Of a stretch of DNA of 64,000 bases, positions 55,997 through 64,000 are shown one piece after another. The position numbers were made by a program, and so were the translations under genes. The notes beneath the pieces were generated by a model, which saw only the letters and a program-made list of their open reading frames with translations, had not been told where the DNA came from and searched no databases. The stretch comes from Novosphingobium sp. SG707 (GTDB taxonomy: Bacteria > Pseudomonadota > Alphaproteobacteria > Sphingomonadales > Sphingomonadaceae), in assembly GCF_012275515.1 (NCBI RefSeq), contig NZ_JAAZQL010000002.1, positions 62,001 to 126,000 on the forward strand. The letters are read 5' to 3'. How positions within the stretch are numbered: the first letter of the stretch is position 1; every line of letters begins with the position of its first letter.

Positions 55997-56659
55997 TTAA
56001 TTGCTCCCCCCGGTGCCGACTTTCTTGACCGTGGTGCCGCCATCGCCCGAAGGCTTGGCCGCGCGATAGGCGTCGATGGCCTTGTTGCTGGTCATGACCA
56101 CGGTCTGGCCCTTGCCCCGCGCGCCCGCCAGCAGGTGATCGGGATCGGCCACCATCGCGGCCAGATTGCCGTTCACCGCGCAGCCGAAATTATGGCTGGT
56201 GCCATTGTTGAAATTGCTCTCGCTGTTGTCGGCCCAGTTGGGGCAATTGGGCACGCTGGCCACCGCGCGCGTCACCACGATGCGCGCCATGCCCGCATTC
56301 ACGCTGCCTTCGCCCACGGGCACCTCGCGGCTGATCTGCAGCCCGCGCCGGGCCGCAAGATCGGAAAGCGCGGCCAGCGTCGCCTCGCTCTTGAGCGGAT
56401 CATCGATCGCCACCCGGTCGCCATAGCGCAGGCCCAGCGCATCGAACCAGCCCGACACCCGCTGCGCCTCGGCGCGCGAGAGGCCGCCCGGCCCGGTGAT
56501 GACATCAAGGGCAAAACTGTTGTGGCTGACTACGGGCTGGTTGACGCTGGAGAGCATCCGGTTTTCCGCCACGCCGCCGCATCCGCCCAGCAGCAGCGAG
56601 AGGCCCAGTGCGGCCCCGGCCATGATACGCCCGGAAAGTGGAGAAGTCATCCTGTTCAT
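55997..56659 (-). CDS. cpaD: Pilus lipoprotein CpaD
   Basis: This 220-residue lipoprotein has a lipobox (LSLLLGGCGG). The CpaD-type conserved region near the C-terminus reads VPNCPNWADNSESNFNNGTSHNFGCAVNGNLAAMVADPDHLL, abbreviated here as NCPNW and NFGCAVNGNLAAM, with its pair of Cys. CpaD helps the CpaC secretin in the outer membrane. The start was placed at MNRMTSP because of a GGAGAAG ribosome site. Confidence 0.9.
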   Translation of the reverse strand: MNRMTSPLSGRIMAGAALGLSLLLGGCGGVAENRMLSSVNQPVVSHNSFALDVITGPGGLSRAEAQRVSGWFDALGLRYGDRVAIDDPLKSEATLAALSDLAARRGLQISREVPVGEGSVNAGMARIVVTRAVASVPNCPNWADNSESNFNNGTSHNFGCAVNGNLAAMVADPDHLLAGARGKGQTVVMTSNKAIDAYRAAKPSGDGGTTVKKVGTGGSN

Positions 56660-56673
56660 CGCTGCTTCTCCTC

Positions 56674-58371
56674 TCAATTCAGGCTGAAGCCGGGTTGGGT
56701 TGCTTCACCGGCCATGGCGCGCTTCCCGGCCTTGGGTTCCTCGCTCCTGCGTTCCTCGGCGGCGCCCACCTTTTTGGGCGGGGTGCCGTCGGTTTCGGCG
56801 GGCTTGAGGCTCGGCTTGGGGCGGTCCACGCCGCTCCTGCCGTCGCTCAGCATGTTGGCGGCCACCTGCTGAATGTCATTGGCGGTCTGCATGCCGTCGG
56901 TGGGCAGCTTGATGTCGCCGTCATTGACCGGCTTGACCAGATAGGGGGTGATCACGATCACCAGTTCGGTCTCGCCCTTGATAAAGCTGGTGGATTTGAA
57001 CAAGGCGCCCAGGATCGGCAGATCGCCCGCGCCGGGCATCTTCTGGATGGTGTTGCTGGCCTTGTTCTGCAGCAGGCCGCCGATCATCATGCTCTGACCC
57101 GAACCCAGCTCGACCGAGGTTTCGGTGCGGCGGGTGGAAAGCGCGGGGATCGAATAGCCGTTGAGCGTGACCGCGCCCTGGCTCGACAGTTCGGAAACCT
57201 CGGGGCGCACGCGCATGCTGATCCGGCCGTCGGACAGGACGGTGGGGGTAAAGCTCAGGCTGACGCCATATTTCTTGTATTCGATCGAGACGGTGCCAAG
57301 GCCCGAGGAGATGGGGATCGGAAATTCGCCGCCCGCCAGAAACTCGCCCGTTTCGCCCGACAGGGCGGTCATGTTGGGCTGGGCCAGCGTGGTGACCAGA
57401 CCGATCTGTTCGCCCGCATCCAGCGTGCCCAGAATGTTCATGCCCAGCAGCGTGCCCGCCCCGGCCAATGTGGTGGCGGTGGAAAGCGCGGCAATCGAGG
57501 TGCCATCCTTGGTGGCGCCGGTCGAATCGGTATAGGTGGTCTTGCCTCCCACGCCCATCGGCGCACCCGGAACATAGGTGGAGGCCGCCGAACGGCCCTG
57601 CGAAATGCCGAACTGGAACCCGTTGCTCGCATTGGCGATGCTGGTCAGGTTGACGCCCAGCTGCTTGGCCAGCGAGCGCGAGACTTCGGCGATGCGGACC
57701 TGAAGGTTGACCTGAAGCGGGGTGGCCGTCTTCAGGCGGGTGATGACATTGGCTTCCTTGCCCAGAAAGGCGGTGACAAGGCGCTGGGCCTCGGCGGCAT
57801 CCTCGGGCGCGCCCACGGTGCCGGTCAGCAGATAGGTGCCCGCGCTCAGCGTCGCCACATTGATATGCGATTCGGGCATGGCGACCCTGAGCATCTGGTC
57901 GACGCTGTCGATGTTGCTGGCCACGCGCACATTGGTGGACCAGATCACCTGACCCGCCGCATTGCTGGCATAGATCGTGGTTTCACCCGCGCCCCGGCCA
58001 TAGACATAGAGCTGGTTGTTCGATTTGACCTGAACGTCGGCGATCTTGTCATCGGCGACAAAGACATCCTTCATCGCAGAGGGCAGATTGACCAGTTGCC
58101 CGCGCCCAAGCGCCACCGCCATCGCCGCCGAAGGGCCGCTGATCGCCACGGGCGCATAGGCGCGCATGGTTTCCCGGCTGGGGCCTTTGGCGGGGGCCAT
58201 CACCGGCCTTGCGGCGGTTTTGGCCTTGGTCGCTATCTTGGCTCCGGGTTTTTTGGCGACATGGGCCGGACCAGCGCTAAGCGCGGCGGGCGCAAGGCCG
58301 GTCAGACAGGCCGAGGCCAGCGCCAGAGCGGCCAGAGGACCGGACAGTGGAAGGGTGAGGCGGTGTTGCAT
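56674..58371 (-). CDS. cpaC: Tad pilus secretin CpaC
   Basis: This 565-residue outer-membrane secretin has a signal peptide, then an N-terminal BON/secretin N domain (VFVADDKIADVQVKSNNQLYVYGRGAGETTIYA). The secretin core has VNLQVRIAEVSRSLAKQLGVNL and the VPGAGDLPILGALFKS membrane motif in the form MPGAGDLPILGALFKS. It forms the outer-membrane pore for Flp pili. The start MQHRLTLP has a GAGAGG ribosome site; it overlaps nothing upstream and lies 16 bases past the cpaB stop. Confidence 0.93.
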   Translation of the reverse strand: MQHRLTLPLSGPLAALALASACLTGLAPAALSAGPAHVAKKPGAKIATKAKTAARPVMAPAKGPSRETMRAYAPVAISGPSAAMAVALGRGQLVNLPSAMKDVFVADDKIADVQVKSNNQLYVYGRGAGETTIYASNAAGQVIWSTNVRVASNIDSVDQMLRVAMPESHINVATLSAGTYLLTGTVGAPEDAAEAQRLVTAFLGKEANVITRLKTATPLQVNLQVRIAEVSRSLAKQLGVNLTSIANASNGFQFGISQGRSAASTYVPGAPMGVGGKTTYTDSTGATKDGTSIAALSTATTLAGAGTLLGMNILGTLDAGEQIGLVTTLAQPNMTALSGETGEFLAGGEFPIPISSGLGTVSIEYKKYGVSLSFTPTVLSDGRISMRVRPEVSELSSQGAVTLNGYSIPALSTRRTETSVELGSGQSMMIGGLLQNKASNTIQKMPGAGDLPILGALFKSTSFIKGETELVIVITPYLVKPVNDGDIKLPTDGMQTANDIQQVAANMLSDGRSGVDRPKPSLKPAETDGTPPKKVGAAEERRSEEPKAGKRAMAGEATQPGFSLN

Positions 58372-58387
58372 TGTATGGCCTCTCATC

Positions 58388-59500
58388 TCAAGGTTGGGCC
58401 AGAGGGCCGGCTGCGCCGCCGCCAAAGGCATTGCCCGCTGCGCCCATGCCATTGGCTATCGCCTGAACCGGCTGGCCATTGGCGCCCATGGAAACGTTCT
58501 GAGTGTCGCGCCCGCGGATCACGCGCACGCCGTTGCTGCTGGCGCGCGCCATCATCGGCGCGCCCATCGAGGGGGCGCCCGCCGCCGCCATCACCGGGCC
58601 GCTGGGGGGCAGGGTGCGCTTTTGAAAGTGCGAAACTTCGGCGCCCGTGGTCATCGATTCGCCGCCCGATCCGCCGCCAAAGGCCGAGGAGCGCGAGGCG
58701 CTGGCCAGCAGGCGGCTTTCATCGGCCTTGCCGGCGCCTTCGGGCAGTTTCACCGCGCCATTGGCGATCGCGCGGTCCAGATCGCCCTGATTGTCGGCCA
58801 GGCTGCGCAGCGTCAGGCTGAGCGCGCCCACGGCCTGGGCCACCTCGATCTTTTCGGCGATCTTGGGCGTGACCTCCAGCGTGACCGTGTGGAACGTGCG
58901 CACCACGGTCTTGCCCTCGTTGGTCTGGTTTTCGGTCGACTGGTCGGTGGCCAGCACGCGCAGATTGCGCAGTACGGTTTCCGTCACGTTAAGCGATTGC
59001 GCGTCGCCGCCATTGCCGCGAATGGTCTGGGTGAGCATGACATCCACCCGGTCGCCCGGAAAGATGAAGCCCGCCACGCCCGACTTTTCCGAGACGGTGA
59101 TGGTGATCGCGCGCATCCCCGCGCCCAGCGCGGCGGCCAGGAAGCCCCGGTCGCCCGGCGCCACCAGCGCGCCCTGCGTCAGCGGCTGGCCCGCGGTGAT
59201 CGGATAGCGCACGACGGTGCCGATCAGCTTGTTCATGTCGATCTTGCCGTCGACGAAATAGGCTTCCTTCATCAGATTGCCGGGCCAATCCTGAAAATTG
59301 ACCGCGTCGGCCGTGATGATCGTGCCAGGGGGCAGCGCGCGCTGGGCCACCAGCACCTTGGGGCCGGTGGGCGCCACGGGCAGGGCCGCCTGAACGACAG
59401 GGGCAACATTGCCGCCCGACAACATGCTGCGGGCAGCGAGCGCTGTGCCGATCGCGATGACCATCGCGCCAATCAACAGCATCAGCCTTCGTCTATCCAT
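58388..59500 (-). CDS. cpaB: Flp pilus assembly protein CpaB
   Basis: This 370-residue CpaB has an N-terminal membrane anchor (LMLLIGAMVIAIGTALAA). A SAF domain (KVLVAQRALPPGTIITADAVNF) and the CpaB middle domain (AITITVSEKSGVAGFIFPGDRVDVML) follow, with a Gly/Ala/Met-rich C-terminal tail. It acts in the periplasm with the CpaC secretin. The gene starts about 70 bases after the cpaA stop and heads the cpaB-tadC set. Confidence 0.92.
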   Translation of the reverse strand: MDRRRLMLLIGAMVIAIGTALAARSMLSGGNVAPVVQAALPVAPTGPKVLVAQRALPPGTIITADAVNFQDWPGNLMKEAYFVDGKIDMNKLIGTVVRYPITAGQPLTQGALVAPGDRGFLAAALGAGMRAITITVSEKSGVAGFIFPGDRVDVMLTQTIRGNGGDAQSLNVTETVLRNLRVLATDQSTENQTNEGKTVVRTFHTVTLEVTPKIAEKIEVAQAVGALSLTLRSLADNQGDLDRAIANGAVKLPEGAGKADESRLLASASRSSAFGGGSGGESMTTGAEVSHFQKRTLPPSGPVMAAAGAPSMGAPMMARASSNGVRVIRGRDTQNVSMGANGQPVQAIANGMGAAGNAFGGGAAGPLAQP

Positions 59501-59570
59501 CGCTGAACAAGCCCCTTACGCCCTAACCGCAATACGACCGGAAATATCCGATAGATTGGTTAACATTCGA

Positions 59571-60059
59571 TCACCCCGCCAGAACGGTTCCGGCGGCCGG
59601 AAATAAATAGCCCGAAGCAATCACCCACAGCCCGCCAAGGGCTATCGCGATGCCATAGGGGATGGATGGTTTGCGCGGATGCCGCCGCGCCACATGCCAC
59701 GCGGCCAGCGCCACCGTGAGCACGCCCCCCGACACCGCCATCACCATCAGCAACTGGGCAAACCACACAGGCTTGATCCACAGCGCCAGCGCCACCAGCA
59801 GCTTGACATCGCCCCCGCCCATCGCGCCGATCGCAAACAATCCGGCCAGCACCACAAAGGCCCCCGCCGCCAGCGCCAGTTGCCAGCCGATCTCGGCCAG
59901 CCCCATATGGCTGGCCCACCAGAACAGCGGGGCGGCCAGGGCGATCCCGGCATTGAGCCAGTTGTCGATCTGGCGGCGGCGGATGTCGGTATAGGCCGCC
60001 ACCAGCAGCGCGATTGCCAAGGCGATCAGCAAACCGTAGGAAAAGGAAGAACCAAGCAT
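59571..60059 (-). CDS. cpaA: Prepilin peptidase CpaA/TadV
   Basis: This 162-residue type IV prepilin peptidase of the short TadV kind has six hydrophobic segments. The two active-site Asps are in AYTDIRRRQIDNW (D25) and the GxGD-like motif AMGGGDVKLL. It cuts leader peptides from the Flp pilin and pseudopilins. No pilin gene was identified next to it. It is transcribed toward cpaB. Confidence 0.9.
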   Translation of the reverse strand: MLGSSFSYGLLIALAIALLVAAYTDIRRRQIDNWLNAGIALAAPLFWWASHMGLAEIGWQLALAAGAFVVLAGLFAIGAMGGGDVKLLVALALWIKPVWFAQLLMVMAVSGGVLTVALAAWHVARRHPRKPSIPYGIAIALGGLWVIASGYLFPAAGTVLAG

Positions 60060-60194
60060 GCGGACCTCTGGCTGGATCAGGGTTCCGCTTTAGTGGTGAT
60101 GACTTACCAAACAGTAACCAACGCAAGGCGCGCAAATGGTGGATGCGGGCGCAATCGGGGGGCTGGCGGGCGGCAAGGCGTAAAAGAGGTGCTA

Positions 60195-61148
60195 ATGGAA
60201 CTTCCCGAGGGCGGCGTTGAACAATTCTGGATGGCGCCGGATGGCTGGCCGATCCGCCGAATCGATCTTGCCCCCCGCCATCATGTTCGCGGCAGCCTGC
60301 TGTTCATGCCCGGGCGGGGCGATTTCTATGAAAAATACCTCGAGTCGCTGGAGGAATGGCGCGATGCCGGATGGCATGTGACCAGCCTTGACTGGCGCGG
60401 TCAGGCCGGGTCGGGGCGGCTGGGGATGGATGACTCTACCGGGCACGTTGATGATTTTTCGGTGTGGATCGAGGATCTGGCCGCGTTCTGGGCGCAGTGG
60501 CGGGTCGAGCAGGCGGGGCCGGTGGCGCTGATCGGCCATTCGATGGGCGGGCATCTGGCTCTGCGCGCGCTGGCACAGGGGCGGGTTGATCCTGACGCAC
60601 TGGTGCTCTCGGCGCCGATGCTGGGGTTTGCGGCGGGCGGGGCGCCGTTCTGGTCGCAAAAGGCGCTGGGCTGGGCGATGCTCAAACTGGGCGATGCGCG
60701 GCGTCCGGCGTGGAGCGGCGGGGAAAAACCGGCCAGCTCGCTTCATGCGCGCAAAGGGCTGCTGACCCATGACGCGCGGCGCTATCAGCAGGAGATGGAC
60801 TGGCGCGCGGCGCGGCCCGAACTGGCGATGGGCCCGGCCAGTTGGGGCTGGATGGCGGCCGGATTGCGCTCGATGGAGACGTTCATGGCGCCCGGCGTGC
60901 TGGAACGGGTCGAGACGCCGGTGCTGATTCTCTCGACCGCCGCCGACGGGCTGGTGTGTCACCGGGCCAATCTGAAGGCGGCACAGCGCCTGCCCCATGG
61001 CGAGATCATGAGCTTTGGCCCCGAGGCCGCCCATGAGATCCTGCGCGAGGTGGACGCGGTGCGCACCCCCGCCATGGCGCGGATCGAGGCTTTTCTGCGC
61101 GAGCATGTGGCGTTGCCCATCAGGTCGGACTTGACCCGCGCGCTCTGA
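60195..61148 (+). CDS. Alpha/beta hydrolase (monoacylglycerol lipase/lysophospholipase-like)
   Basis: This 317-residue alpha/beta hydrolase has the nucleophile elbow GHSMGG (VALIGHSMGGHLALRAL), an early GRGDFYEKYLE block with SLDWRGQAGSG, and LILSTAADGLV for the acid. A final His is in EAAHEIL. The layout is that of the lysophospholipase L2/monoacylglycerol lipase group; there is no signal peptide. The start ATG at 60195 follows AGAGG. It is followed 17 bases later by a FAD-dependent oxidoreductase. Confidence 0.82.
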   Translation: MELPEGGVEQFWMAPDGWPIRRIDLAPRHHVRGSLLFMPGRGDFYEKYLESLEEWRDAGWHVTSLDWRGQAGSGRLGMDDSTGHVDDFSVWIEDLAAFWAQWRVEQAGPVALIGHSMGGHLALRALAQGRVDPDALVLSAPMLGFAAGGAPFWSQKALGWAMLKLGDARRPAWSGGEKPASSLHARKGLLTHDARRYQQEMDWRAARPELAMGPASWGWMAAGLRSMETFMAPGVLERVETPVLILSTAADGLVCHRANLKAAQRLPHGEIMSFGPEAAHEILREVDAVRTPAMARIEAFLREHVALPIRSDLTRAL

Positions 61149-61165
61149 GCGGCTTGGGTCGGGGG

Positions 61166-62254
61166 ATGAGCCAGAGGTTTGATATAGCAATCGTGGGCGC
61201 CGGGATGGCGGGCGCCTCGCTGGGCGCGCAATTGCTGGCGCGCGGCGCGGGGTCTGTGGTCATGCTGGAGGGCGAGGACCGCCCCGGATACCATTCCACC
61301 GGGCGCAGCGCGGCCTTCTGGCAGGAAACCTATGGCGGGCCGCAGGTTCAGCCTTTGACGCTGGCCTCCGGGCCGGTGCTGGAGGAACTGGGCTTTCTGC
61401 ATCCGCGCGGCGGGCTGCATCTGGCGCGGGCGCAGGATTTGCCCGAACTGCATGCTTTTGCGCAGGAGTTTACCGGCGTTGGCGTCGATCTGCCGACGCT
61501 GGACCGCGCCGCGATGGAGGCGCAGGTGCCGGGCCTCGACCCGCAATGGGTGGCCGGATTGGCCGAGCCGTCATGCCGCGACATTGACGTGGCGGGGCTG
61601 CACCAGCATTACCTTTCGGCCTTTCGGCGCGGCGGGGGCGAGGTGTGGACGCGGGCGCGGTTGACCGAGGCGCGGCGGGGGGATGATTGGGCGCTGCGCC
61701 TTGAGGACGGGCGCGAGATCCGCGCCGGGGTGCTGGTGAACGCGGCGGGCGCATGGGCCGATGAGGTGGCCGTGATGGCCGGAGCAAGGCCCGTGGGCAT
61801 CCAGCCTTTAAGGCGCACCATGGCGCAAATCCGCGTTTCCCCGGAGGCGCAGGGCGACATGCCGCTGGTGATGGATATGGCGGGCACCTTCTATTTCAAA
61901 CCCGAGGGCGGTCGGCTCTGGCTGACCCCTCACGATGAAACCCCCGTGCCGCCCTGCGATGTCGCGCCCGAGGAAATCGACGTGGCCGTGGCCATCGATC
62001 GGTTTGAAGGCGTGGTGGGCTGGCGCGTCGAGGCGGTCGAGCATCGCTGGGCGGGGTTGCGCAGTTTCGCGCCGGATCGGTTGCCGGTCTATGGCTGGGA
62101 TAGCTCGGTGCCGGGCTTCTTCTGGTGCGCGGGGCAGGGGGGCTTTGGCATCCAGACGGCCCCTGCGGCGTCGGAGATGGCGGCGCGGTTGCTGTTGGGG
62201 CAGGAGGCAGGCGAGGTCGATCCGGGGGTGTTTGGGCCTTCGAGGTTTGTTTAG
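61166..62254 (+). CDS. FAD-dependent oxidoreductase, DAO family (D-amino-acid/glycine oxidase-like)
   Basis: This 362-residue flavoprotein has the N-terminal dinucleotide fold IAIVGAGMAGASLGAQLLA and the acidic residue in VMLEGEDRPG. Also present are a typical HSTGRSAAFW segment, LVNAAGAWADEVA in the middle, and CAGQGGFGIQTAPAASEMAA at the C-terminus. It most resembles D-arginine dehydrogenase and glycine oxidase-like members that oxidise secondary or D-amino acids. The substrate is not fixed by sequence. Its stop is 11 bases before element D. Confidence 0.85.
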   Translation: MSQRFDIAIVGAGMAGASLGAQLLARGAGSVVMLEGEDRPGYHSTGRSAAFWQETYGGPQVQPLTLASGPVLEELGFLHPRGGLHLARAQDLPELHAFAQEFTGVGVDLPTLDRAAMEAQVPGLDPQWVAGLAEPSCRDIDVAGLHQHYLSAFRRGGGEVWTRARLTEARRGDDWALRLEDGREIRAGVLVNAAGAWADEVAVMAGARPVGIQPLRRTMAQIRVSPEAQGDMPLVMDMAGTFYFKPEGGRLWLTPHDETPVPPCDVAPEEIDVAVAIDRFEGVVGWRVEAVEHRWAGLRSFAPDRLPVYGWDSSVPGFFWCAGQGGFGIQTAPAASEMAARLLLGQEAGEVDPGVFGPSRFV

Positions 62255-62265
62255 AGGGGTTTAGG

Positions 62266-62306
62266 TGCCTCCGGCGGGCAAAGGGCGGGGGCCCTTTGCA
62301 ATCCCG
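62266..62306 (+). repeat. Palindromic intergenic element, copy D, left end unit
   Basis: This 41-base end unit has the same consensus as the other copies (loop CGGGGG) and lies 11 bases after the FAD oxidoreductase stop. Its partner is at 62861-62900 on the minus strand. Between them the usual hairpin core is absent and an AT-rich gene is found instead. A short stretch AGGCTTTAT at 62341-62349 may be a remnant of the hairpin arm. Confidence 0.9.
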
Positions 62307-62345
62307 ATAATGGGGTGGCGCGAGGATGGCAGCGGGGTGTAGGCT

Positions 62346-62777
62346 TTATGAGAAAATATTGTTAAAAACTATCTCTGAAACAGAAATTTTGTCAAATTTT
62401 TCGACACCTTTTTTCTTCCATAAATAAGATTTTTCGATAAATTCCTTTTTACAATAATTGGCAAAGCTGGTTTTATTGTAATTCAGGAATAAATTGGCTG
62501 GGATGGCCAGTGAGACTCCTAGGTTGTACATTTGCTTCCTATTGGTCGTATCCAATTGCCAGGGCACCAAGCTTTCCATCCTTCTGCAATATGCTCTGTC
62601 CTTCTCGATGTCGTCAAACATGCTGAGCAGGCATATAGTAATGGCGCAAATGGAACAGTTGTCGTCAACTTCGACCTTGCCTTTCAATTTTTCTTCGGCA
62701 TGGCTAATGTCGCTCTGAATGACTTTTAAATATTCATCCCAAAGAGCGGTTGTAAAAAATACATCGATATTCTTCAT
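62346..62777 (-). CDS. AT-rich orphan protein of unknown function inside element D
   Basis: This 143-residue protein matches no family I recognise. It is Lys/Asn/Ile-rich, with several Cys (C41, C44, C49, C64, C110), a hydrophobic helix (CSICAITICLLSMF) and a charged C-terminal part (KKEFIEKSYLWKKKGVEKFD). There is no signal peptide. The DNA is visibly AT-rich, roughly a third G+C by eye, against about two thirds in the neighbours, so recent horizontal acquisition is likely. It has no convincing ribosome site. It lies alone between the two inverted ends of element D, on the same strand as ccmB. Confidence 0.7.
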   Translation of the reverse strand: MKNIDVFFTTALWDEYLKVIQSDISHAEEKLKGKVEVDDNCSICAITICLLSMFDDIEKDRAYCRRMESLVPWQLDTTNRKQMYNLGVSLAIPANLFLNYNKTSFANYCKKEFIEKSYLWKKKGVEKFDKISVSEIVFNNIFS

Positions 62778-62860
62778 GGGGCGATTAACTTTTGCCGTTT
62801 CGACTGATGATCGAGGTTCTTCTCACCGCCGTTGATCGACAGTGCAATATGAAAAGTAAC

Positions 62861-62900
62861 GGGATTGCAAAGGACTGTCGCCCTTTGCCCGCCGGAGGCA
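62861..62900 (-). repeat. Palindromic intergenic element, copy D, right end unit
   Basis: This is the partner of the unit at 62266-62306, on the opposite strand. It begins TGCCTCCGGCGGGCAAAGGG when read on minus and ends CCTTTGCAATCCCG, with a variant loop GCGACAG-like and one base fewer in the stem. It starts only a few bases beyond the ccmB stop codon (62904-62906). Confidence 0.88.
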
Positions 62901-62903
62901 AAA

Positions 62904-63566
62904 TTATCGCCCCGCCCGCAACGCCGCTGCGCCCGCAAAAGGCGTCAACGCCACCAGCACTAAACTCGCCGCGCCCGCCAGCGCCAGACCGCTTTCGCCG
63001 CCGATGGCGAGCGCGCCTGCGCCGAAGATGAGGATGGGTACGCACAGGGGGATGAAGAGGAGGCCCGCCAGCGCGGCGCCGCCTTTGAGGCCTGCGGTGA
63101 TGGTGGCAACGGCAACGCCTACGGCGGCAAGGCCGGGGGTTCCGGCGAGGAGGCCGAGTTCGACCAGCACTATGGTGCGTCCGTCGAGGCCCAAAAGCGC
63201 GGCGGCGGGCAGCGTGGCCAGCATGAGCGGCGGGGCGAAGGAGAGCCAGTGGGCGAGGAGGCGCAGGGCGATGATGACTTCTTCGGAGATGCCGCGCAGC
63301 GCCCATTGCTCGAACAGGCCCGCCTCGCGGTCGGGTTCGATCAGGCGGTCGAGGGGCAGGATCGCGGCCAGCAGCGCGGCCAGCCAGATCACCCCTCCGC
63401 CCACGCGAGCGAGGAGTTTGGGGTCCGGCCCGACGGCGAAGGGGAAGATGATGGCCACCGCCAGGAAGAACAGGATGGGCAGCATGATGCCGCCTCCGCC
63501 CCCGCTGCCCAGCAAAAGCAGGCGCAGGTCGCGGCGCAGGATGGCGAGGAGTGCGGCGCCCTTCAC
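62904..63566 (-). CDS. ccmB: Heme exporter protein CcmB
   Basis: This 220-residue integral membrane permease has six hydrophobic segments and belongs to the CcmAB transporter needed for c-type cytochrome maturation. Typical sequences are ILRRDLRLLLL, IIFPFAVGPDPKLLARVGGGVIWLAAL (abbreviated to PFAVGPD) and LPLDRLIEPDREAGLFEQW. It begins with GTG that overlaps the ccmA stop (GTGA), so the two are coupled. Several c-type cytochromes in this window (QhpA, the aau cytochrome, the 50.6 kb cytochrome) depend on such a system. Confidence 0.92.
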   Translation of the reverse strand: MKGAALLAILRRDLRLLLLGSGGGGGIMLPILFFLAVAIIFPFAVGPDPKLLARVGGGVIWLAALLAAILPLDRLIEPDREAGLFEQWALRGISEEVIIALRLLAHWLSFAPPLMLATLPAAALLGLDGRTIVLVELGLLAGTPGLAAVGVAVATITAGLKGGAALAGLLFIPLCVPILIFGAGALAIGGESGLALAGAASLVLVALTPFAGAAALRAGR

Positions 63567-64000
63567 AGCGCGTACCCGGCAAGGTCGAGGCGGGTGAGGG
63601 CGGGGATGCCCAGCGGCTGGTGCGAGGCGATGATGCAGGCGCCTCCGCCCGCGCAGTGGCGCTCGATCATGCGCTCGACCATCGCGCAGGCGGCGACATC
63701 AAGGCCGTTCAACGGCTCGTCCAGCAGCCAGTTGGGCGCGTTCTGGCCGATCAGGCGGGCAAGGGCGGCGCGCTTTTTCTGGCCGGTGGACAGGTAACGC
63801 ACCGGAACATCGAGCAGATTGGCCAGACCCAGCCCCTTGATCGCTTCATCGGGCACCGGCCCATCGACCCGCGCCCAAAACGCCAGCGCCGCGCCCAAAG
63901 GCTGACCCAGGTCAAGGCCGTGGCGCTCGTCCATCAGGGCCAGCGGGCCGTCCCACGCAATCGTGCCGGTGGTGCCGCTGACCGGATCGGGGCTGGGCGG
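63563..64000 (-). CDS. ccmA: Heme exporter ATP-binding protein CcmA, partial (cut by right edge)
   Basis: This is the C-terminal 145 codons of the CcmA ATPase; the frame is open to the right edge. The Walker A motif is outside the window. Visible are the ABC signature LSTGQKKRAALARL, Walker B NWLLDEPLNGLD and the switch His in IASHQPLG. The first visible residues (PPSPDPVSGTTGTIAWDGPLALMDERHG, abbreviated as GTIAWDG) match the family. It uses ATP to support heme delivery for cytochrome c maturation and is coupled to ccmB. Confidence 0.92.
   Translation of the reverse strand, partial: PPSPDPVSGTTGTIAWDGPLALMDERHGLDLGQPLGAALAFWARVDGPVPDEAIKGLGLANLLDVPVRYLSTGQKKRAALARLIGQNAPNWLLDEPLNGLDVAACAMVERMIERHCAGGGACIIASHQPLGIPALTRLDLAGYAL

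Noticed and set aside
62785..63582. 265-codon Arg/Pro-rich frame overlapping ccmB
   Set aside because: Out-of-frame shadow of ccmB on the same strand, running through the repeat unit.

Overview
The window is high-GC DNA from an alphaproteobacterium, most likely a sphingomonad of the Novosphingobium/Sphingomonas type. That assignment is an inference. It rests on a ChpT-type histidine phosphotransferase, RpoH, aerobic HemF, a large TonB-dependent receptor, DUF2721 and PdeM proteins, and the base composition. About 56 protein genes, one RNA gene (RNase P RNA) and a family of palindromic intergenic elements are supported. No tRNA, rRNA, CRISPR array or IS transposase was seen.

Region 1 (1-12.7 kb) concerns periplasmic amine oxidation. 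On the minus strand lies the quinohemoprotein amine dehydrogenase operon qhpADCB (diheme alpha subunit, radical-SAM maturase, CTQ-bearing gamma subunit, and a beta subunit cut by the left edge). It is preceded on the same strand by a two-gene molybdenum hydroxylase (iorAB-like) that could oxidise the aldehyde products. A divergent TetR gene and an MFS transporter follow. Next comes a second, unrelated amine dehydrogenase operon of the tryptophan-tryptophylquinone type (heavy chain, MauE, MauD, light chain, small cytochrome c; order as in aauBEDA). Two different protein-derived quinone amine dehydrogenases within 13 kb is the most striking metabolic feature.

Region 2 (12.9-17.1 kb) looks like a phosphate/polyphosphate block: a PiT transporter, an in-frame NUDIX-DUF47 fusion, a ModE-like regulator and a CYTH-CHAD protein. 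Region 3 (17.2-38.5 kb) is mostly housekeeping: a kinase-like fusion protein, a Gly-rich membrane protein, an AAA+ activator lacking GAFTGA, rpoH, rluD, a JAMM peptidase, chpT, a murein amidase, a TonB receptor, rnpB, infC, pdeM, hemF, sodC, a methyltransferase, a bifunctional (p)ppGpp synthetase/hydrolase, xdhC and an alpha-glucosidase.

Region 4 (38.8-49.6 kb) is a complete glycogen operon, glgP-glgB-glgC-glgA-pgm-glgX, divergent from the alpha-glucosidase. It is followed by a His/Gly-rich PadR regulator, a cytochrome c, a TonB-like protein and a DUF2721 protein. Region 5 (52.7-60.1 kb) is a tad/cpa pilus cluster, cpaA-cpaB-cpaC-cpaD-cpaE-tadB-tadC, from which the cpaF ATPase gene is missing at its usual place. 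Region 6 (60.2-64 kb) holds an alpha/beta hydrolase, a FAD oxidoreductase, an isolated AT-rich gene and ccmB/ccmA (ccmA cut by the right edge).

A recurring element ties the window together. A roughly 41-nt unit (start TGCCTCCGGCGGGCAAAGGG, end CCCTTTGCAATCCC) occurs seven times in four intergenic sites, always between convergent genes. In three sites it forms an inverted pair. In two of these the pair encloses a long AAAGCCTGCGGCGC hairpin. In the third it encloses an AT-rich orphan gene with no recognisable family.
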